Shown here piece by piece: positions 35,440 through 44,630 of a stretch of DNA of 64,000 bases. Source of the DNA: an uncultured Marivita sp. GTDB taxonomy: Bacteria; Pseudomonadota; Alphaproteobacteria; Rhodobacterales; Rhodobacteraceae. Positions within the stretch are counted from its first letter, which is position 1; every line of letters starts with the position of its first letter. The translations under genes and the position numbers were made by a program. The notes under the pieces were generated by a model. It saw nothing but the letters and a program-made list of their open reading frames with translations. It did not search any database and was not told where the DNA came from. The stretch lies in the NCBI RefSeq assembly GCF_947488135.1, contig NZ_CANKYW010000003.1, positions 273,788-337,787 on the forward strand, read 5' to 3'.

Positions 35440-36729
35440 ATGTCAGATATCACGCTTCACCTCGGCCAGACCCTCTGGTTCGACGGCAACCCGATGGTCG
35501 AGGGGCCCGAGGCCGCCCGCGTCGCGACACGCGGGGCCATCGCGGTGCAGGGCGGGCATGTGCTGGCGCGGGGTACGGCGGACGATCTGCGCCGGGATTA
35601 CCCGCAGGCGACGGTCGAGGATCATGGAGCAGCGCTGATCCTTCCGGGTTTTATCGACGCCCATGTGCATTACCCGCAAACCGCGATCATCGCCAGTTGG
35701 GGCAAGCGGCTGATCGACTGGCTGAATACCTACACATTCCCCGAAGAGATGCGCTTTGGCGACCCGGACTACGCCGCAAAGATCGCGGAGAGCTATCTCG
35801 ACCTCGCCTTGGCGAATGGCACCACGACGATGTGCAGCTATTGCACGATCCATCCACAAAGTGTGGACGCCTACTTCAAAGCCGCCGCGATGCGCGGGAT
35901 GCGCGTGCTGGGCGGCAAGACCTGCATGGACCGCAATGCGCCCGACGGTCTGCTGGACACCGCTCAATCCGCCTACGATGACAGCAAGGCACTGCTGGAG
36001 CGGTGGCACGGGCAGGGCAGGGCGTCCTACGTCATCACGCCGCGATTCTCGCCCACGTCGACGCCCGAGCAATTATCGGCACTGGGGGCGTTGTGGGCCG
36101 AACACCCCGATTGCCTGATGCAGACCCATCTGAGCGAACAGACCGACGAAATCGCCTGGGTGCGCGGCCTGTTCCCCGCGGCGCACGATTACCTCGACAC
36201 CTACGAGGCGCACGGGCTTCTGGGCGCGAACGGCGTCTACGGCCACGCCATCCACCTCGAGCCACGCGAACGCGACCGCCTGCGCGAGGTCGGCGCGGCT
36301 TTGGTGCATTGCCCCACATCCAACACTTTCATCGGGTCGGGGCTCTTCGACATGGCGGGGCTAGTGGCCGAAGGTCAACGCGTTGGTCTGGCCACGGATA
36401 CCGGCGGCGGGTCGTCTTTCTCCATGCTCCGCACTATGGCGGCAGCCTACGAGGTGGCACAACTGCGCGGCACGGCGCTGCACCCGTCGGCCTTGCTGTG
36501 GCTGGCGACCGAAGGCTCGGCCCGCGCATTGCGCATCGCGGATCGCGTCGGGACGCTGGCACCGGGGAGCGAGGCGGATTTCATCACGCTGGATCTGGCG
36601 TCTACCCCCGCCATTTCGCAGCGAAGCGGACAGGCCGAGGACATCTGGGAGGCGGTGTTCCCGACGATCATGATGGGCGACGACCGGGCGGTGTCCGGGG
36701 TTTGGGTGATGGGGGAGAGGCAGGTGTAA
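35440..36729 (+). CDS. guaD: Guanine deaminase
   Basis: 429 aa from ATG 35440; the earlier start at 35275 overlaps mgtE on the other strand and gives an unrelated N-terminus. Amidohydrolase metal sites: DAHVHYPQ (HxH), QTHLSEQ, GHAIHL and TDTGGGSSFSM (Asp). LPGFIDAHVHYPQT and SYCTIHPQSVDAYF are typical of GuaD. It deaminates guanine to xanthine. The 8-oxoguanine deaminase at 40660 is a related enzyme in the same region. Confidence 0.9.
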   Translation: MSDITLHLGQTLWFDGNPMVEGPEAARVATRGAIAVQGGHVLARGTADDLRRDYPQATVEDHGAALILPGFIDAHVHYPQTAIIASWGKRLIDWLNTYTFPEEMRFGDPDYAAKIAESYLDLALANGTTTMCSYCTIHPQSVDAYFKAAAMRGMRVLGGKTCMDRNAPDGLLDTAQSAYDDSKALLERWHGQGRASYVITPRFSPTSTPEQLSALGALWAEHPDCLMQTHLSEQTDEIAWVRGLFPAAHDYLDTYEAHGLLGANGVYGHAIHLEPRERDRLREVGAALVHCPTSNTFIGSGLFDMAGLVAEGQRVGLATDTGGGSSFSMLRTMAAAYEVAQLRGTALHPSALLWLATEGSARALRIADRVGTLAPGSEADFITLDLASTPAISQRSGQAEDIWEAVFPTIMMGDDRAVSGVWVMGERQV

Positions 36730-36768
36730 AGGGTCGCTTTGCGGACGAAGCCGGCCTTCGAGGCTGAA

Positions 36769-37713
36769 TTAAGGTAAAGTGACACGCAACAGTTGCCGAA
36801 TGTGCTGAGTTGCTTTTTCCAATCTGTGCGACTTACCGGGGAGCCGGGACCGTGATGAATGATGCATCGCTACGGCGGCAGAGAAGGAACGCGCTAATTG
36901 GGGGCAAGTCTGAGCTGATCGAGTGTTGCTAGAGTATGCGTCATAAACTGCTGCGAAATTAGCTTCTCCGTGAAAATAATAAACCGAACCTAGGTCCCAA
37001 TGGCGGTCAAGAATGGAGGCATCTCCAAAGTCAATCAGCGCCGCCAGCCTGTTATCAGAACAAATCAACTGTCTTTCATGAATGTCAGAATGGCAAACAA
37101 CGGTTTCACCCTCACGAACCCGCTCTGAAACATCGCGGAGAAGAGCGAGTGTGGCCACCGCAAGGTCGGGCAAAGCTTTCAACAGTGGATGATCGAAACC
37201 ATCGCGCCACAATTCTGGCAGCGGATTTTCAAACCGCTGCGCAACCCCTTCAAACGGATTGCTTTTCTGACCTACAATACAATCCTCATGCACTTGAAGC
37301 GGGCGACCGAACTCGACTGAACGAAGCTCATGTAGTGCGGCAAGCGTCTCTCCTAATCTTCTCCCTATTTGCTGTGACAGTGCCCCTCGTCGTGGATGGC
37401 TACCTGTGATGAAAGGCTCAAGACACCAACGTTTTCCTTCAAATGACTGACCGGTCGTTTCGGAGTTCAGTATGGGGGCCACAATCGCGCACCCTCGTGC
37501 GGACAACGAACTGCGAATAAAAGCGTCAACCACACCGTCCAGCACTCGGTCGCCGCCATTGAAAACCCGAAGCGCAAACAATCGGTTTGTCGACTGCACA
37601 CGCCAAACGTCGCAAGTCGCGCCTTTCGCGAAAATGCTCGCTTGCAATGGTTTCTCGCCAATCTGGGACAAAAGAGACGTAAGAAAGTTTATGTCGATCT
37701 CTGCGGAACCCAT
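36769..37713 (-). CDS. Aminoglycoside phosphotransferase-family kinase of atypical composition
   Basis: 314 aa; GGAGGAG precedes ATG 37713. The APH catalytic loop VCHSDIHERQLI and metal motif LIDFGDA (about residues 205-235) are intact, with an N-lobe WRVQSTNRLFALRVF. Such kinases phosphorylate small molecules (antibiotics, choline, homoserine) or are uncharacterised. The gene is clearly AT-richer than its neighbours: I count 29 G/C of 60 at 36961-37020 versus 40 of 60 at 36181-36240, which suggests acquisition by transfer. No mobile-element remains are seen. Confidence 0.8.
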   Translation of the reverse strand: MGSAEIDINFLTSLLSQIGEKPLQASIFAKGATCDVWRVQSTNRLFALRVFNGGDRVLDGVVDAFIRSSLSARGCAIVAPILNSETTGQSFEGKRWCLEPFITGSHPRRGALSQQIGRRLGETLAALHELRSVEFGRPLQVHEDCIVGQKSNPFEGVAQRFENPLPELWRDGFDHPLLKALPDLAVATLALLRDVSERVREGETVVCHSDIHERQLICSDNRLAALIDFGDASILDRHWDLGSVYYFHGEANFAAVYDAYSSNTRSAQTCPQLARSFSAAVAMHHSSRSRLPGKSHRLEKATQHIRQLLRVTLP

Positions 37714-37837
37714 GGCTCCTCCAGAATGTTTGACTTAGTCGGCAATTGATATCGGACATGCCACCACTGCAAAGTAGTGTCTGGGCTCCAAACTGCCATT
37801 CGGCGCCCCAGCATTAGTGCAACCTTACCACGTAAAA

Positions 37838-37866
37838 AAAGCCGCGTCAGGATCACCCAACGCAGC
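37838..37866 (-). terminator. rpmG terminator
   Basis: On the minus strand GCTGCGT pairs with ACGCGGC (one G-T pair) around a 12-base loop, followed by a run of seven T. It starts 32 bases after the rpmG stop. Confidence 0.7.
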
Positions 37867-37897
37867 TAATCTTCACTGTCCGTGTGAATCGGAAGGC

Positions 37898-38065
37898 TTA
37901 CTTGATCTTGCCTTCTTTGTACTCGACGTGCTTGCGCGCGACGGGGTCGTACTTCCGAACAGACATCTTTTCCGTCATCGTCCGCGCGTTTTTCTTGGTC
38001 ACATAGAAATGACCCGTTCCCGCAGACGAGTTCAGGCGGATTTTGATTGTGGTCGGCTTCGCCAT
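37898..38065 (-). CDS. rpmG: 50S ribosomal protein L33
   Basis: 55 aa, typical length. The sequence starts [20 protein letters not shown] and ends [17 protein letters not shown], matching L33 of the Cys-less (zinc-independent) type. Highly basic. It is a component of the large subunit near the E site. Transcribed alone, with its own terminator. Confidence 0.96.
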   Translation of the reverse strand: MAKPTTIKIRLNSSAGTGHFYVTKKNARTMTEKMSVRKYDPVARKHVEYKEGKIK

Positions 38066-38190
38066 GGGTCGTCTCCTGCACCGGGCAAGGGATGCCCGTG
38101 AATTCCAGTATGAAAGCCGCCTTCTACCCGTGCGCGCGGGTGAGTCAACCCTTCAAGGTCGGCTTCTTTGTCGAAAGGGCCACAAAAAAC

Positions 38191-38567
38191 GCGCGGAGGG
38201 CCTGTAAGCCGGATTCTGTCCACGGCGGATTGCTCCACCGATAGATGACCATTCCTCTGGGACCATTGTCGCCAACGGCCTCGTGCTGCCAACCCGGGGA
38301 TCTGGGCTGAAGCGACCCTGCCGACGCGCGGCGCGATCCCCCTATTCGGCATTGCTCCCGGTGGGGCTTGCCATGCGGGGACTGTTGCCAGCCCCCCGGT
38401 GGGCTCTTACCCCACCGTTTCACCCTTGCCCCGGCGGACCGGGGCGGTCTGTTCTCTGTGGCGCTTTCCGTCGGGTTGCCCCGCCCGGGCGTTACCCGGC
38501 ACCGTTGCTTCAGGGAGTCCGGACTTTCCTCCCCTTTTGACAGGGGCGGCCATCCGGCCCTCCGCGC
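38191..38567 (-). ncRNA. rnpB: RNase P RNA (class A)
   Basis: On the minus strand the 5' end GCGCGGAGGGCC pairs with the 3' end GGCCCTCCGCGC (helix P1). The universally conserved 5' block GAGGAAAGTCCGGACTCC, the CCGGGTAACGCCCGG segment, CACAGAGAACAGACC and the 3' AGAATCCGGCTTACAGG are all present. It is the catalytic RNA that matures tRNA 5' ends. A T-run follows P1 at 38184-38190 and probably ends transcription. Reading frames across it are artefacts. Confidence 0.95.
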
Positions 38568-38616
38568 AAGTGTCGGGTAGTCCAGCCGATGCGTGCCGTC
38601 AATCGAAACCGCCGCA

Positions 38617-38698
38617 CGCTTCTTTGGGCCTGAAATACCTCAGGGGGGTCGGGGGGCTGTCCCCCCCCGATCGATCGGATCGGCCGCGCCGATCCGAT
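38617..38698 (-). repeat. Modular palindromic intergenic element (copy 3)
   Basis: Directly after the stop of the alpha/beta hydrolase at 38702. Read on the minus strand: ATCGGATCGGC-GCG-GCCGATCCGAT (38674-38698, 11-bp stem), GGGGGG/CCCCCC hairpin, then the tail TGAGGTATTTCAGGCCCAAA followed by GAAGC, which closely matches copy 6. Confidence 0.8.
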
Positions 38699-38701
38699 GC
38701 T

Positions 38702-39412
38702 TCAGCGCAAGACGTAGGGCTGGTGCAGCCATTCCCATAGCGCATCATTGGTCTCGTCCGGCGTCTCCAGCGTCGGCAAATGGCCTGCGTCGTCCAGCAC
38801 AACCAGACGCGCGTGCGGGATCAATTCGGCCATGAAGGTATGGCGCTTGACGGGACAGAGCGCGTCATGCGCCCCACACAGAACCAGCGCGGGCTGCTTG
38901 ATCTTGCGCAGGGTCGACTGTTGGTCGCGCCGGCGTTGCAGGGCGCGCGACTGGTGGACAAAGACCTCGGGCCCTAACGTGTGCGCCATGTCCATCACCG
39001 TCTGGAGAACCGCCGGGCGGCGCGGGCCGGGGGCGAGGTAGTTGGGCTTCAACTCGTCCCGCATCACCTCGGTGAGCTTGCCGGAGCGGACCTTGACGAT
39101 CTGCGGCTCGCGGTTGGCGGCGACCTGCGGCGTCTCGGCCAGGCAATTGGTGTCCATGAGCGCCACGCGCGTCACCCGTTCCGGGGCGCGACGCAGGACT
39201 TCCATCGCGACGATGCCGCCCATGCTGAGGCCCGCCAAAGCGAACTTTTGTGGCAAGAGCGGAAGGAGGCCCGAGGCAATCTCCTCGACCCTCTGGCCGT
39301 GGGTGATGGGCGCGACCATCACCGGGTGCGTCGCCGAGAACGCGCGGATTTGCGGCTCGAAAAGCCGCGCGTCGCACATCATTCCGGGCAGGAAGACGAT
39401 GGGTTCGATCAT
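38702..39412 (-). CDS. Alpha/beta hydrolase
   Basis: 236 aa. Oxyanion region FLPGMMCDARLF, nucleophile elbow GLSMGG (about residues 61-66), acid in GAHDALCPV and His in DAGHLPTLE. Belongs to the 3-oxoadipate-enol-lactonase-like group of carboxyl hydrolases; substrate unknown. The start lies 3 bases after the stop of the MetE-like gene, so they form an operon. Confidence 0.87.
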   Translation of the reverse strand: MIEPIVFLPGMMCDARLFEPQIRAFSATHPVMVAPITHGQRVEEIASGLLPLLPQKFALAGLSMGGIVAMEVLRRAPERVTRVALMDTNCLAETPQVAANREPQIVKVRSGKLTEVMRDELKPNYLAPGPRRPAVLQTVMDMAHTLGPEVFVHQSRALQRRRDQQSTLRKIKQPALVLCGAHDALCPVKRHTFMAELIPHARLVVLDDAGHLPTLETPDETNDALWEWLHQPYVLR

Positions 39413-39415
39413 GCG

Positions 39416-40549
39416 TCAGACGCGGCCCGAGGCCAGCTTGGCACCTGTCGCGAGCGTGGCCAGCTTGGCGTAGGCGATCTCGGGATCGACCGCGCCGAAG
39501 CCCGCGAAGGTGCCAAAGCCGCAATCGCTCCCCGCGATCACGCGGTCGGCGCCGACAATCCCGGCGAACCGTTCGATCCGCTGCGCCACGACTTCTGGGT
39601 GTTCTACGAAGTTGGTGGTCGAATCGATGACGCCTGGCACCAGCACCATGTCGTCGGGGATTTCGGTTTTGCGGTCGCGAAACACCGTCCACTCATGCGC
39701 ATGGCGCGGGTTCGAGGTTTCGAAAAGCACCTGCCGCGCGCGGACCTTCATCAGGGTCGGGAACACCGTGTCCATGTCGATGTCGCAGACATGCGGGCCC
39801 TCGTAATTGCCCCAGCAGATATGTACCCGCACCCGGGAGGGGTCGATCCCGTCCAGCGCGTGATTCATCGCTTCGACATGAGCGTCCGCGATCTTGACGA
39901 ACTCGGCATCGCTGAGATCGGTGAAGAGCATGTGACGCGAAAGCGCGAGATCCGGGCAGTCGAGTTGCAGCATCAGCCCGCTGTCCGCGATGGTGCGATA
40001 TTCGTCCTTCATCGCGTCGGCGAGCGCGGCCAGATAGGCGTCGCGGGTCGGGTAGTAATCATTCTGCAAGAAAAGCGAGATAACGCCGGGAGATGCGGCG
40101 TTCATGAAGGCTTCCTGCGCGCCATGCGCCGCCATGCCGGCCTTGAGATTGGCGATGTCGGTTTCCAACTCGCCCTGGCCCTTGGATTTGACCTCGCCCA
40201 CGCACATCGGGCGGGCGTATTGCGGTGTGCCGCCATCGTCCTTCAGCCGTTCCAGGAAGGTCGGGTAGAGCTTCAGGTCCGCAGGTGCGTTGCGGGGGCT
40301 GTCGCCATCAAAGCCGGTGTAGCGGTCCTTGACGTAGGTGGCGTAGCTGATCTTGGAGGTTTCCCCATCCGACACGATGTCGATCCCGGCCTCGACTTGG
40401 CGGCGCACGGTGTCTGATGCGGCTTCGGTCATGGCGGCGTCGAAGGCCTGCACGTCGTAATCCTGACCGTGTTCCCGCGCGAAAATGAAATCAACGACCT
40501 TTTGCGTTCGGGGCAGCGATCCGACATGGGTGGTCTTGATGCGCGTCAT
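39416..40549 (-). CDS. Cobalamin-independent methionine synthase C-terminal-like protein
   Basis: 377 aa from ATG 40549 (MTRIKTTHVGSLPR is the usual beginning). It is a single MetE C-terminal barrel without the N-terminal folate domain. Zinc ligands are kept: VHICWG (His, Cys), LFETSN (Glu) and GSDCGF (Cys). Substrate-binding DGETSK is present. Short MetE homologues transfer a methyl group from various donors; donor and acceptor here are unknown. Upstream in the same direction is the 8-oxoguanine deaminase, downstream an alpha/beta hydrolase. Confidence 0.85.
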   Translation of the reverse strand: MTRIKTTHVGSLPRTQKVVDFIFAREHGQDYDVQAFDAAMTEAASDTVRRQVEAGIDIVSDGETSKISYATYVKDRYTGFDGDSPRNAPADLKLYPTFLERLKDDGGTPQYARPMCVGEVKSKGQGELETDIANLKAGMAAHGAQEAFMNAASPGVISLFLQNDYYPTRDAYLAALADAMKDEYRTIADSGLMLQLDCPDLALSRHMLFTDLSDAEFVKIADAHVEAMNHALDGIDPSRVRVHICWGNYEGPHVCDIDMDTVFPTLMKVRARQVLFETSNPRHAHEWTVFRDRKTEIPDDMVLVPGVIDSTTNFVEHPEVVAQRIERFAGIVGADRVIAGSDCGFGTFAGFGAVDPEIAYAKLATLATGAKLASGRV

Positions 40550-40610
40550 GGGGGCGGCCTCTTCTTGTGCATAGGTTTGCAGGGACACTAACAAATACCG
40601 CGCCGGGTGC

Positions 40611-40653
40611 CAGATGCTTCGAAGCATCTGGCCGCGCTTTTCCGAAAGCGCGG
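40611..40653 (-). repeat. Modular palindromic intergenic element (copy 4)
   Basis: Begins 6 bases beyond the 8-oxoguanine deaminase stop. Modules: CCGCGCTTT-TCCG-AAAGCGCGG hairpin (40632-40653) and CAGATGCTTCGAAGCATCTG (40611-40630, perfect 20-base palindrome). On the minus strand a GCGGTATTTG resembling the shared tail follows. Confidence 0.75.
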
Positions 40654-40659
40654 CGGCGC

Positions 40660-41991
40660 TCAGCCCATCAGCGCGCGGGCCAAGCTGTTCTGACGCTCGA
40701 TCACGCGGGGCAGGTCAATGGTGGTCACATGGCCGTCGCACACGATCTGGCGTCCCTCGACCAACAGGTGCTTGACCCGAGTCGGTCCGGCCAGGAGCAG
40801 CGCCGGCGGGTCCCAGCTTCCTGCGCTTTCCACCCCCGTGACATCCCAGATGGCGAGATCGGCACGCTTGCCCACCGCGATCTGGCCGCAGTCGGTGCGA
40901 CCCAGAACCTCGGCCCCGCCGCGCGTTGCGATGAACAGGGCCTCACGCGCGCTCATCGCGTTTGCACCATTGGCGACCCGTTGCAGCAGCATGGCCTGGC
41001 GCGCTTCGGCGATCAGATTGCCGGTGTCATTGCTGGCCGACCCGTCGACACCCAGACCCACGGGCACGCCCGCATCCCGCATGGCACGCACCGGGGCAAT
41101 GCCAGAGCCAAGGCGGCAGTTCGAACAGGGGCAATGGGCAACACCGGTTCGGGATTTCGCAAAAAGGTCAATCTCTTGCCCGTCGAGCTTTACGCAATGC
41201 GCGTGCCAGACGTCCGGTCCGGTCCAGCCCAGGTCTTCGGCATATTGACCGGGGCGACAGCCGAATTTTTCCAGGCTGTAGGCAACGTCCTCGTCATTCT
41301 CGGCCAGATGCGTGTGCAACATCACCCCCTTGTCGCGCGCCAGTAAGGCGGCGTCGCGCATCAGGTCGCGACTGACCGAAAACGGCGAGCAGGGGGCCAC
41401 GCCCACCCGCACCATCGCGCCGTCGCTGGCATCGTGATGGGCGTCGATCACGCGGATGCAGTCTTCGAGAATCGCCGCTTCGCACTCGACCAGACTGTCC
41501 AGGGGCAGGCCGCCATCGCTTTCGCCGATGCTCATGGCCCCGCGGGTTGGGTGAAATCGCATCCCGACGTCCTGCGCGGCGGCGATGGTGTCATCCAGCC
41601 GCGCGCCGTTGGGATAAAGATAGAGATGATCCGATGTCAGTGTGCAGCCGGACAGCGCCAGCTCTGCCAGCCCGATCTGGGCCGAGACATGGATCTCTTC
41701 GGGGCCAAAGCGCGCCCAGATCGGGTAGAGCGTCTGCAACCAGCCGAACAGCAGCGCGTCCTGCCCGCCGGGGACGGCGCGGGTCAGGCTTTGGTAAAGA
41801 TGGTGATGGGTATTCACCAAGCCCGGCGTCACGACACAGCCACGTGCGTCGATGCTGTCGCCGGTGGCGTCCAAACCCGGTCCGATTTCCGCGATCACGC
41901 CGTCGGCGATGCGGATGTCCACGTTCTTCGGTTCGGACAGTGCCGTGTCCATCGTAAGGACGATGGTCGCGTTCTTGATCAGGATGGCCAT
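40660..41991 (-). CDS. 8-Oxoguanine deaminase
   Basis: 443 aa from ATG 41991, which has GGAGG 8 bases upstream; an ATG at 42009 lies before that site and is rejected. Amidohydrolase metal sites NTHHHLYQS, LHTHLAE, WHAHCVKL and GVDGSASND; the SNCRLGSGIAPV and LYQSLTRAVPGGQDALLFGWL segments match 8-oxoguanine deaminases of the AtzA/TrzN-like group. It converts 8-oxoguanine to urate, a step in scavenging oxidised purines. Confidence 0.87.
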   Translation of the reverse strand: MAILIKNATIVLTMDTALSEPKNVDIRIADGVIAEIGPGLDATGDSIDARGCVVTPGLVNTHHHLYQSLTRAVPGGQDALLFGWLQTLYPIWARFGPEEIHVSAQIGLAELALSGCTLTSDHLYLYPNGARLDDTIAAAQDVGMRFHPTRGAMSIGESDGGLPLDSLVECEAAILEDCIRVIDAHHDASDGAMVRVGVAPCSPFSVSRDLMRDAALLARDKGVMLHTHLAENDEDVAYSLEKFGCRPGQYAEDLGWTGPDVWHAHCVKLDGQEIDLFAKSRTGVAHCPCSNCRLGSGIAPVRAMRDAGVPVGLGVDGSASNDTGNLIAEARQAMLLQRVANGANAMSAREALFIATRGGAEVLGRTDCGQIAVGKRADLAIWDVTGVESAGSWDPPALLLAGPTRVKHLLVEGRQIVCDGHVTTIDLPRVIERQNSLARALMG

Positions 41992-42108
41992 GCCGTTCCC
42001 TCCACACATATCGTGCCCTTTTCAGTCGGGTGAGCCCGCCGGGGCGACAGAAAAGGAGCGGAAGGACTCGCCCTGGCGAGACAGGTGTAGCGCGAATGGG
42101 CGTCCGTG

Positions 42109-42909
42109 TCAGCCTTTGAGCAACGCCAAGGCCGCCGCGTGAAGCTCTGGCGTGGCGGCGGCAAGGGCCGTCCCGCCATCATGCGCGGGCGAGCCGTCCC
42201 ATTGCGTGACCACGCCGCCAGCCGCCTCGATCACTGCGATGGGGGCTTGAATGTCGTAGGCGTTCAGCCCGGCTTCGATCACGAGGTCGATCTGACCGGC
42301 GGCAAGAAGCGCGTAGGCGTAGCAATCGCAGCCATAGCGGGTCAGCTTGACCTCGCGCGCCACGCGTTCGAACGCCACCCGCTGATCGGGTGTGCCGATT
42401 TCCGGGAAGGTCGAGAAGAGGATCGCCTGTGACAGATCGGTCGTCGCCTTGGTGCCTAGAGCCGCCTTGCGCCCCGGTCCCGTCCAGTCGCAGCGACCCA
42501 AGCCACCCATGAACCGTTCGCCGACATAGGGCTGGTCGATCATGCCCATGACGGGGCCGCTGCCGTTCGACAGGGCGATCAACACGCCCCAGGTCGGAGT
42601 GCCGCTGATGAAGGAGCGTGTCCCGTCGATCGGGTCGAGCACCCAGGTCAGACCGCTCGTTCCATCGACGGTGCCGTGCTCCTCGCCAAGGATGGCGTCG
42701 TCGGGGCGCAGTTCCGCAAGGACATCGCGCATCGCAGTTTCCGCCGCGCGGTCGGCGATGGTCACGGGGTCGAATCCGCCCGCGAGCTTGTTGTCGGTGT
42801 TGAGGCTGCTCGACCGGAAATGAGGAAGAATCTCATCGCGTGCGGCATCCGCCATACGTTCGGCCACTGACCAAAGGTCAGCGGCGTCGGTCGAAGTGAA
42901 TTGTGTCAT
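42109..42909 (-). CDS. hisN: Histidinol-phosphatase, inositol-monophosphatase family
   Basis: 266 aa, AGGAGGCG upstream of ATG 42909. Metal-binding motifs GEEHG (Glu), DPIDGTRSFISG and YDIQAPIAVIEAAGG identify the IMPase family, and the DPIDGTRSF with GLGR and YGCDCYAYALLAAGQ segments fit the HisN subgroup. It hydrolyses histidinol phosphate, and fits the other his genes at 58-63 kb, which include no HisB-type phosphatase domain. Confidence 0.9.
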   Translation of the reverse strand: MTQFTSTDAADLWSVAERMADAARDEILPHFRSSSLNTDNKLAGGFDPVTIADRAAETAMRDVLAELRPDDAILGEEHGTVDGTSGLTWVLDPIDGTRSFISGTPTWGVLIALSNGSGPVMGMIDQPYVGERFMGGLGRCDWTGPGRKAALGTKATTDLSQAILFSTFPEIGTPDQRVAFERVAREVKLTRYGCDCYAYALLAAGQIDLVIEAGLNAYDIQAPIAVIEAAGGVVTQWDGSPAHDGGTALAAATPELHAAALALLKG

Positions 42910-42962
42910 GAAACGCCTCCTGCAAGCAGCCCGTCAAGGGCTACCCCAGGCGGCAGGACGGC

Positions 42963-43343
42963 TCAAGCGACGTCTGACAGCACACGCGCCAGTTCGAAGA
43001 GGCGGCGTCTTTGGTTTTCCGGGATCGAATAGTACGATCGGATCAGGTCCAGTGCTTCCTTGTCGCCCAGAAGATCGGCAGGGATTGCTTCGGTCGGGAG
43101 ACCGGAGGCCTGCTTTTCCTGCGCATCTTCCATGCCTTCGAAGAAAAAGGCGACCGGAACCTCGAGCGCGTCCGCGATATCCCAGAGGCGGGAGGCGCTG
43201 ACCCGGTTGGCACCGGTTTCGTATTTCTGGATTTGCTGGAACTTGATTCCAACCTTTTCCGCCAGTTGTTGCTGGGTCATCCCAACCAGCCATCGGCGAT
43301 GCCGAATGCGTTTTCCGACATGAACATCAACAGGATGCGCCAT
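42963..43343 (-). CDS. XRE-family helix-turn-helix regulator (PraR-like)
   Basis: 126 aa with AGGGA upstream. HTH in residues about 9-63: GKRIRHRRWLVGMTQQQLAE and IKFQQIQKYETGANRVSASR, the well-conserved alphaproteobacterial type that includes PraR of rhizobia (biofilm/quorum regulation). The C-terminal half is acidic then basic with LFELARVL, probably for dimerisation. It is a cytoplasmic DNA-binding protein with targets unknown. It is separated by 297 bases from the oxidoreductase gene on the other strand. Confidence 0.85.
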   Translation of the reverse strand: MAHPVDVHVGKRIRHRRWLVGMTQQQLAEKVGIKFQQIQKYETGANRVSASRLWDIADALEVPVAFFFEGMEDAQEKQASGLPTEAIPADLLGDKEALDLIRSYYSIPENQRRRLFELARVLSDVA

Positions 43344-43640
43344 TTTAATCCCTTTCGCCAGAAGCAGTCTGTGGTCTTTTTATGTCGGAAGGCAGTGTAG
43401 TCTAGGCGAATTGACCAAAGACTAACGAGGACAACCTATCCGATTATTGATGCAGGAACGCTATAGCATGACAGGTATGAGGGCAAGAAAATTGGACCGC
43501 CTTGTCAGAAAAGGGTTAACAAATTGCAATCAAAACGGGATCTTTCGTAAGATGTTAGCGTAAACGGCGACTGCTTGCGGTGTTGGGCCGGTCTGCGTAA
43601 GTCAAAGTGAGACAATGAAAATTCAATGCAGGAGCCTGCC

Positions 43641-44606
43641 ATGAAGGCATTTCAGGTCCAAAGTCACGATGTCGCGCCGAATATCGCCGATGTATCAGTG
43701 CCCGAACCGGCCCCCGGAGAGATTCGCGTCAGAATCCACGCCTGCGGGTTGAATTTCGCGGACTTGCTGATGGTGAAAGGCACCTATCAGGACACGCCGT
43801 CGTTGCCGTTCACTCTCGGGATGGAAGTGTCGGGCATTGTCGATGCGCTGGGCAGCGATGTGACCGGGCTCGCGCCGGGGGATCGTGTGGCGGTGTTTGG
43901 CGGTCAGGGCGGGCTGGCCGAGTACGGCTGTTTCGACGCGCGCCGTGCCGTGAAGATCCCCGATGCCATGTCCATGGTCGATGCTGCCGCGTTTCAGATC
44001 GCCTACGGAACGAGCCATGTCGCACTCGACCACCGGGCGCGTCTGCAACCCGGTGAAACGCTTCTCGTGCTCGGCGCGGCGGGCGGGGTCGGTCTGACCG
44101 CGGTCGAGATCGGCAAGCTCATGGGCGCCACGGTCGTGGCCTGTGCCCGCGGTGCGGCCAAGTTGGACGCCGCGCGCAAGGCGGGGGCGGATCACCTGAT
44201 CGACGCCGAAACGCAGGACATCCGGGCGGAGATGAAGGCGCTTGGCGGTGCGGACGTTGTGTATGACCCGGTGGGCGGCGCGCAATTCGATGCGGCGTTT
44301 CGGTCCTGCAAGCCCGAAGCGCGTCTTTTGCCGATCGGATTTGCCAGCGGGGAGGTGCCGCAGATCAAGTCGAACCATCTCCTGGTGAAAAACCTGTCGG
44401 TTCTGGGCGTCTACTGGGGCGGCTACCTGCAATTCCGGCCGGAAATCGTGACCGACAGCCTGGCGACGTTGATGCGCTGGTATTGCGACGGGAAGCTCAA
44501 GCCGCATGTCAGCCACACGCTGTCTTTCGACGCCGTCGCCGAAGGTCTGGAATTGCTTCGGTCGCGAAAATCCACCGGGAAAGTGGTGATCGACATCGCC
44601 TCTTGA
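43641..44606 (+). CDS. NADPH:quinone oxidoreductase-family (zeta-crystallin-like) protein
   Basis: 321 aa from ATG 43641, 6 bases after AGGAG. MDR fold without zinc ligands: N-terminal GroES-like domain with CGLNFADLLMVKGTYQ, then the Rossmann loop VLGAAGGVGLTAVEIGKLMGA (about residues 143-160) with following CARG. It reduces quinones or enoyl/acryloyl-type substrates with NADPH. Monocistronic; converges with a LysR gene. Confidence 0.88.
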   Translation: MKAFQVQSHDVAPNIADVSVPEPAPGEIRVRIHACGLNFADLLMVKGTYQDTPSLPFTLGMEVSGIVDALGSDVTGLAPGDRVAVFGGQGGLAEYGCFDARRAVKIPDAMSMVDAAAFQIAYGTSHVALDHRARLQPGETLLVLGAAGGVGLTAVEIGKLMGATVVACARGAAKLDAARKAGADHLIDAETQDIRAEMKALGGADVVYDPVGGAQFDAAFRSCKPEARLLPIGFASGEVPQIKSNHLLVKNLSVLGVYWGGYLQFRPEIVTDSLATLMRWYCDGKLKPHVSHTLSFDAVAEGLELLRSRKSTGKVVIDIAS

Positions 44607-44630
44607 TCGAAACCGTAAGACGGGCTGCTG

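Noticed and set aside
38145..38740. Several short frames on both strands
   Set aside because: They lie in or beside rnpB, whose conserved RNA blocks explain the region.
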